Made by a program: the position numbers and the translations under genes. Positions 51,219 through 64,000 of a stretch of DNA of 64,000 bases are shown one piece after another; position 1 is the stretch's first letter, and every line of letters starts with the position of its first letter. The notes under the pieces were generated by a model. It searched no databases and was not told the origin of the DNA. It saw nothing but the letters and a program-made list of their open reading frames with translations. The stretch comes from Mytilus galloprovincialis (taxonomy: Eukaryota; Mollusca; Bivalvia; Mytilida; Mytilidae). The stretch lies in assembly GCF_965363235.1 (NCBI RefSeq), contig NC_134846.1, positions 2,919,001 through 2,983,000 of the forward strand. The letters run 5' to 3'.

Positions 51219-51586
51219 TACTTAAAAATTTATGAAGCCAAACAGTGTTATTCAACAATATTTTCTACGAAATGTCTTGTTCTTCTGCTTTTCTATCAGT
51301 CAACAAATAAAATTTTATCAAAAGCTTTTTTCTTTTTGATATTGATCAGAGTGAAATAAAACACATTATTCAACAAATCTAATGTAGTCTTATGACACAA
51401 ATTTCTTGTGTAAAAACAAACATATTTCGTGTTCAGCCTACAAACCATGTCACACACCATGTGTAATACTTTCTTCAATATCACATATTATGTCTATTAA
51501 TAAATGAGAGTTTACATAACTGTACTATATTTAATAACAAAAACATCCTCCCCAAAAAACACATAAAATTCTATTAAGTTCTCATA

Positions 51587-61582
<9,996 letters not shown>

Positions 61583-61586
61583 TCAG

Positions 61587-61945
61587 TTAGAATATGGAAT
61601 ACTATCCTTTATCAATGTTTAAAGACACTCTTTGTTGACCTGGCCTTTTAGTAATAAAACTTTAAATCAATCAGTTAGACCAGGAGTAGATTACCTTAGC
61701 CGTATTTGGCACAACTTTTTGGAATTTTGGGTCCTCAATGCTCTTCAACTTTGTATTTGTTTGGCTTTTTAACTATTTTGACCTGAGCGTCACTGATGAG
61801 TCTTATGTAGACGAAACGCGCGTCTGGCTTATAAAATTATAATCCTGGTACTTTTGATAACTAATTAGAATATGGAATACTATCCTTAACAATGTTTAAA
61901 GACACTCTTTTGTTGACCTGGCCTTTTAGTAATAAAACTTTAAAT
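61587..61945. repeat. 81-bp direct repeat flanking an R3 SINE-like copy
   Basis: 61587-61667 and 61865-61945 share TTAGAATATGGAATACTATC, CAATGTTTAAAGACACTC, TTGTTGACCTGGCCTTTTAG and AATAAAACTTTAAAT, with only a few differences. Between them sits an R3 copy (61679-61860: GATTACCTTAGCCGTATTTG to GACGAAACGCGCGTCTGGC). Confidence 0.88.
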
Positions 61946-64000
61946 AATAAAAACGTAAAATATGTTATTTGAGCATCTGTTTTTTTATTGCAGTTTAGGT
62001 TCTTATTAGAAAATGACAAATCAAACTTTGATGTGTTTATTGTTTGTATTTTATAACCTTCAACAGTCATGACAGTAAAATATTTGTGTAGGGTAAATAG
62101 AAATACCACAGTTAATTGCATTAATCAAATATTTCCTTATATACAGTATATAACATATATGTATAACTTTCCTTTAGTTCACATAATCTTCAGAAAAAAT
62201 GTCTTCCTGAAATTGTAGAGTAGTTGAGACTAATTGTAGAGAGTATCAGATGCTTGCATTTGATACATGTAGCTACATGTATATATAATATGACCTAAAT
62301 AGTATATAGGTCCTTAAGAGAATAACTTCCTTCATGGAATTATATAAATCTGTAGTAAACTTCAGGGGTATTTGACTTGTAATAATATAATGTTCAACCA
62401 CTTTTTTAAAACAACCCACTCCTGCCCTCATTTTTGGTAAAAATATCATCTTCAAATTACAGACTTAATTCTGATTATGACTCGGGACAGACACATACAG
62501 TAATAAGTTTGGCACACATTCTTTATGAAACATCCCTTGTCCAGAGCCCAAAACTCATATTTTTTTTGTACATAAACCAATTAAGCTATATGTTTGAATT
62601 GTTTTACATTTGTAAGTGTGGGGCTATTCATACATTGAATATAGGACAAAAAGTCCTGTGACTTTTTGTCCTACCAAATTTGTGACTTTATGTCCTGTGA
62701 CTTAAATTTTGTCCTGTGACTCTCTGTCCGTTTACCTATACATTATAGCTTGCTATGATGTTTAGATTTTTTCTCATAGTTGAAGGTACAAGGTACGGTG
62801 ACCTGAAGTTGCTACCTCCACATATAATGCATATCAATATAGTTTTTTACACAAATGTATTTTTGTATTAACTACAACATAAACATTATGTAATTTACAC
62901 AAATGTATATCAATAAACACTGATCAATATGTATGATAAAATATGTGTACATATATATATCATTGTACTTTTAGTTCTAGTAAACTTCACACCATTATAA
63001 TAATTACAATCCCTTTAAATTTTGTTTGGCTGAATTTAATTTACATAAATTATATTTGCCTACATGTAAGTAGTTTATGACAACTTCCCAAATTGACATC
63101 ATTTTATATTGTCACTTCCTGTGTATCAGCAATCCTCTTCAAACTTAATCATGTAATTAAATTATGTGTGTAATCATGGTAAATGTACACCTCCTCAACC
63201 ATGTCATAATCATATTGTAAAGGAAATTCGAAATATTTCATAAATATGTATGCAGGTGTAATATTAAAAGTACTGTTTAATCTTCTTTTTTAATAAATGC
63301 AAGACTCATATTTAACATGTTTAAATTAAAGTACTTGTTAAATGCCAAAAGAATTGTTTTATAAACATGATAAATACAATCTCAAAAATCTAAATTTTTT
63401 TAATAAAAACACAGGGCTTATATTTATAGTACTTGTTAATATATTCCATAAGTCTTTTTTGTTTAATAAATTTCAGGGGTAATTATCATGTATAAGTACT
63501 TTTAAATAAATGTCAATTTCTTTTTTTAATAAACATGATAAATGAAATATATTTGTTTATGATTTTCACACCATTTGGATCCTGTTTATTGTAAAAAAAA
63601 AAAAGAAAGTAATATTGTATACTTGTGAGTTGCCTACTGTTTCAATGTACAAAGTTGAAAGCATCATTATAAAACACAAGATTCAATCAATAAATTAGTA
63701 TGCCTTTAAACGTGATGAAAAGTATTTTTAAACATGTCATAATAAGAAGTTATTTAAAATTTATGAAACAAAAAACATGATAAAAACAAGGAAATTCCCT
63801 AAATAAAGTTGCTTTTGTTTCATATAACTTCAAAGTTATTGTATTTCATATCAATTGTGTCACCGATTTAGTAAATAAGTGTTTATGATAACTTCCTGGA
63901 CTTAATAACCTACTTTTAAATCATTTTAAAAATATTTGTGACTAAACAAATTGTTCCTGGTTGGACTTGACTACTGTCATGACTGAAACAACATGCACAA
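61946..64000 (-). other. Rac intron 1 sequence, AT-rich
   Basis: No Rac first exon, identifiable by the GDGAVGKTCL coding block, was found here on the minus strand, so it lies further right. The only local structure is a small hairpin cluster at 62642-62725. Confidence 0.5.
62642..62725. repeat. Hairpin plus repeats of TGTCCTGTGACT
   Basis: TAGGACAAAAAGTC / CTGT / GACTTTTTGTCCTA makes a perfect 14-bp stem with a 4-nt loop (62642-62673). It is followed by three more TGTCCTGTGACT-like words up to about 62725. Confidence 0.75.

Noticed and set aside
61946-64000. Search for the Rac first exon
   Set aside because: No minus-strand frame encodes the GDGAVGKT block, so the exon is assumed to lie beyond the right edge.

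Overview
The window looks like nuclear DNA of a marine mussel (genus Mytilus or a close bivalve). It is AT-rich, has long introns with GT/AG borders, and is full of the short dispersed repeats typical of mussel genomes. One of these carries the core CGAAACGCGCGTCTGG. No viral, LTR or Polinton-type element was recognised. Repeat families are labelled R1 to R6 here for cross-reference only. Everything was read by eye from the sequence and no search was run.

Layout. 1-12 kb is gene-poor: a 12-copy 51-bp satellite, many dispersed repeats, a fragment resembling the start of a Crypton-type recombinase gene, and a large palindrome. At 12.5-13.5 kb lies a broken class A GPCR gene. 14.4-20.6 kb is a transposon cluster: a TTAA-bounded element holding a Tc1 relic and a Helitron-like element, then an hAT-type element with a perfect 8-bp target duplication, then a strange segment dense in TCCGTT/AACGGA. 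An intact single-exon class A GPCR follows at 21.9-22.9 kb. A retroelement fossil with a reverse transcriptase and its 3' tail lies at 23.9-25.4 kb. A four-exon glutathione S-transferase-like gene with an N-terminal membrane anchor spans 28.3-32.5 kb. The mitochondrial acyl carrier protein gene (NDUFAB1) spans 36.6-40.3 kb.

From 44.7 kb to the right edge, the minus strand holds most of a Rac-type small GTPase gene. Its first exon, with the P-loop, lies outside the window. Its introns carry many small inverted-repeat elements: a Harbinger-type MITE, TTAA-bounded MITEs, a pogo-like element, a G-rich element with a 6-bp target duplication, and an element with 207-bp identical inverted arms.

Two gene architectures stand out. 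NDUFAB1 has two alternative copies of its second exon, only 36 nt apart, which is too close for both to be spliced together, so the exons should be mutually exclusive. The Rac gene has two in-phase terminal exons about 6.6 kb apart. They share the same acceptor position but encode different C-terminal halves and CaaX boxes (CKVL and CILI), suggesting that one locus makes two Rac isoforms. The genes do not form an operon and share no evident pathway.
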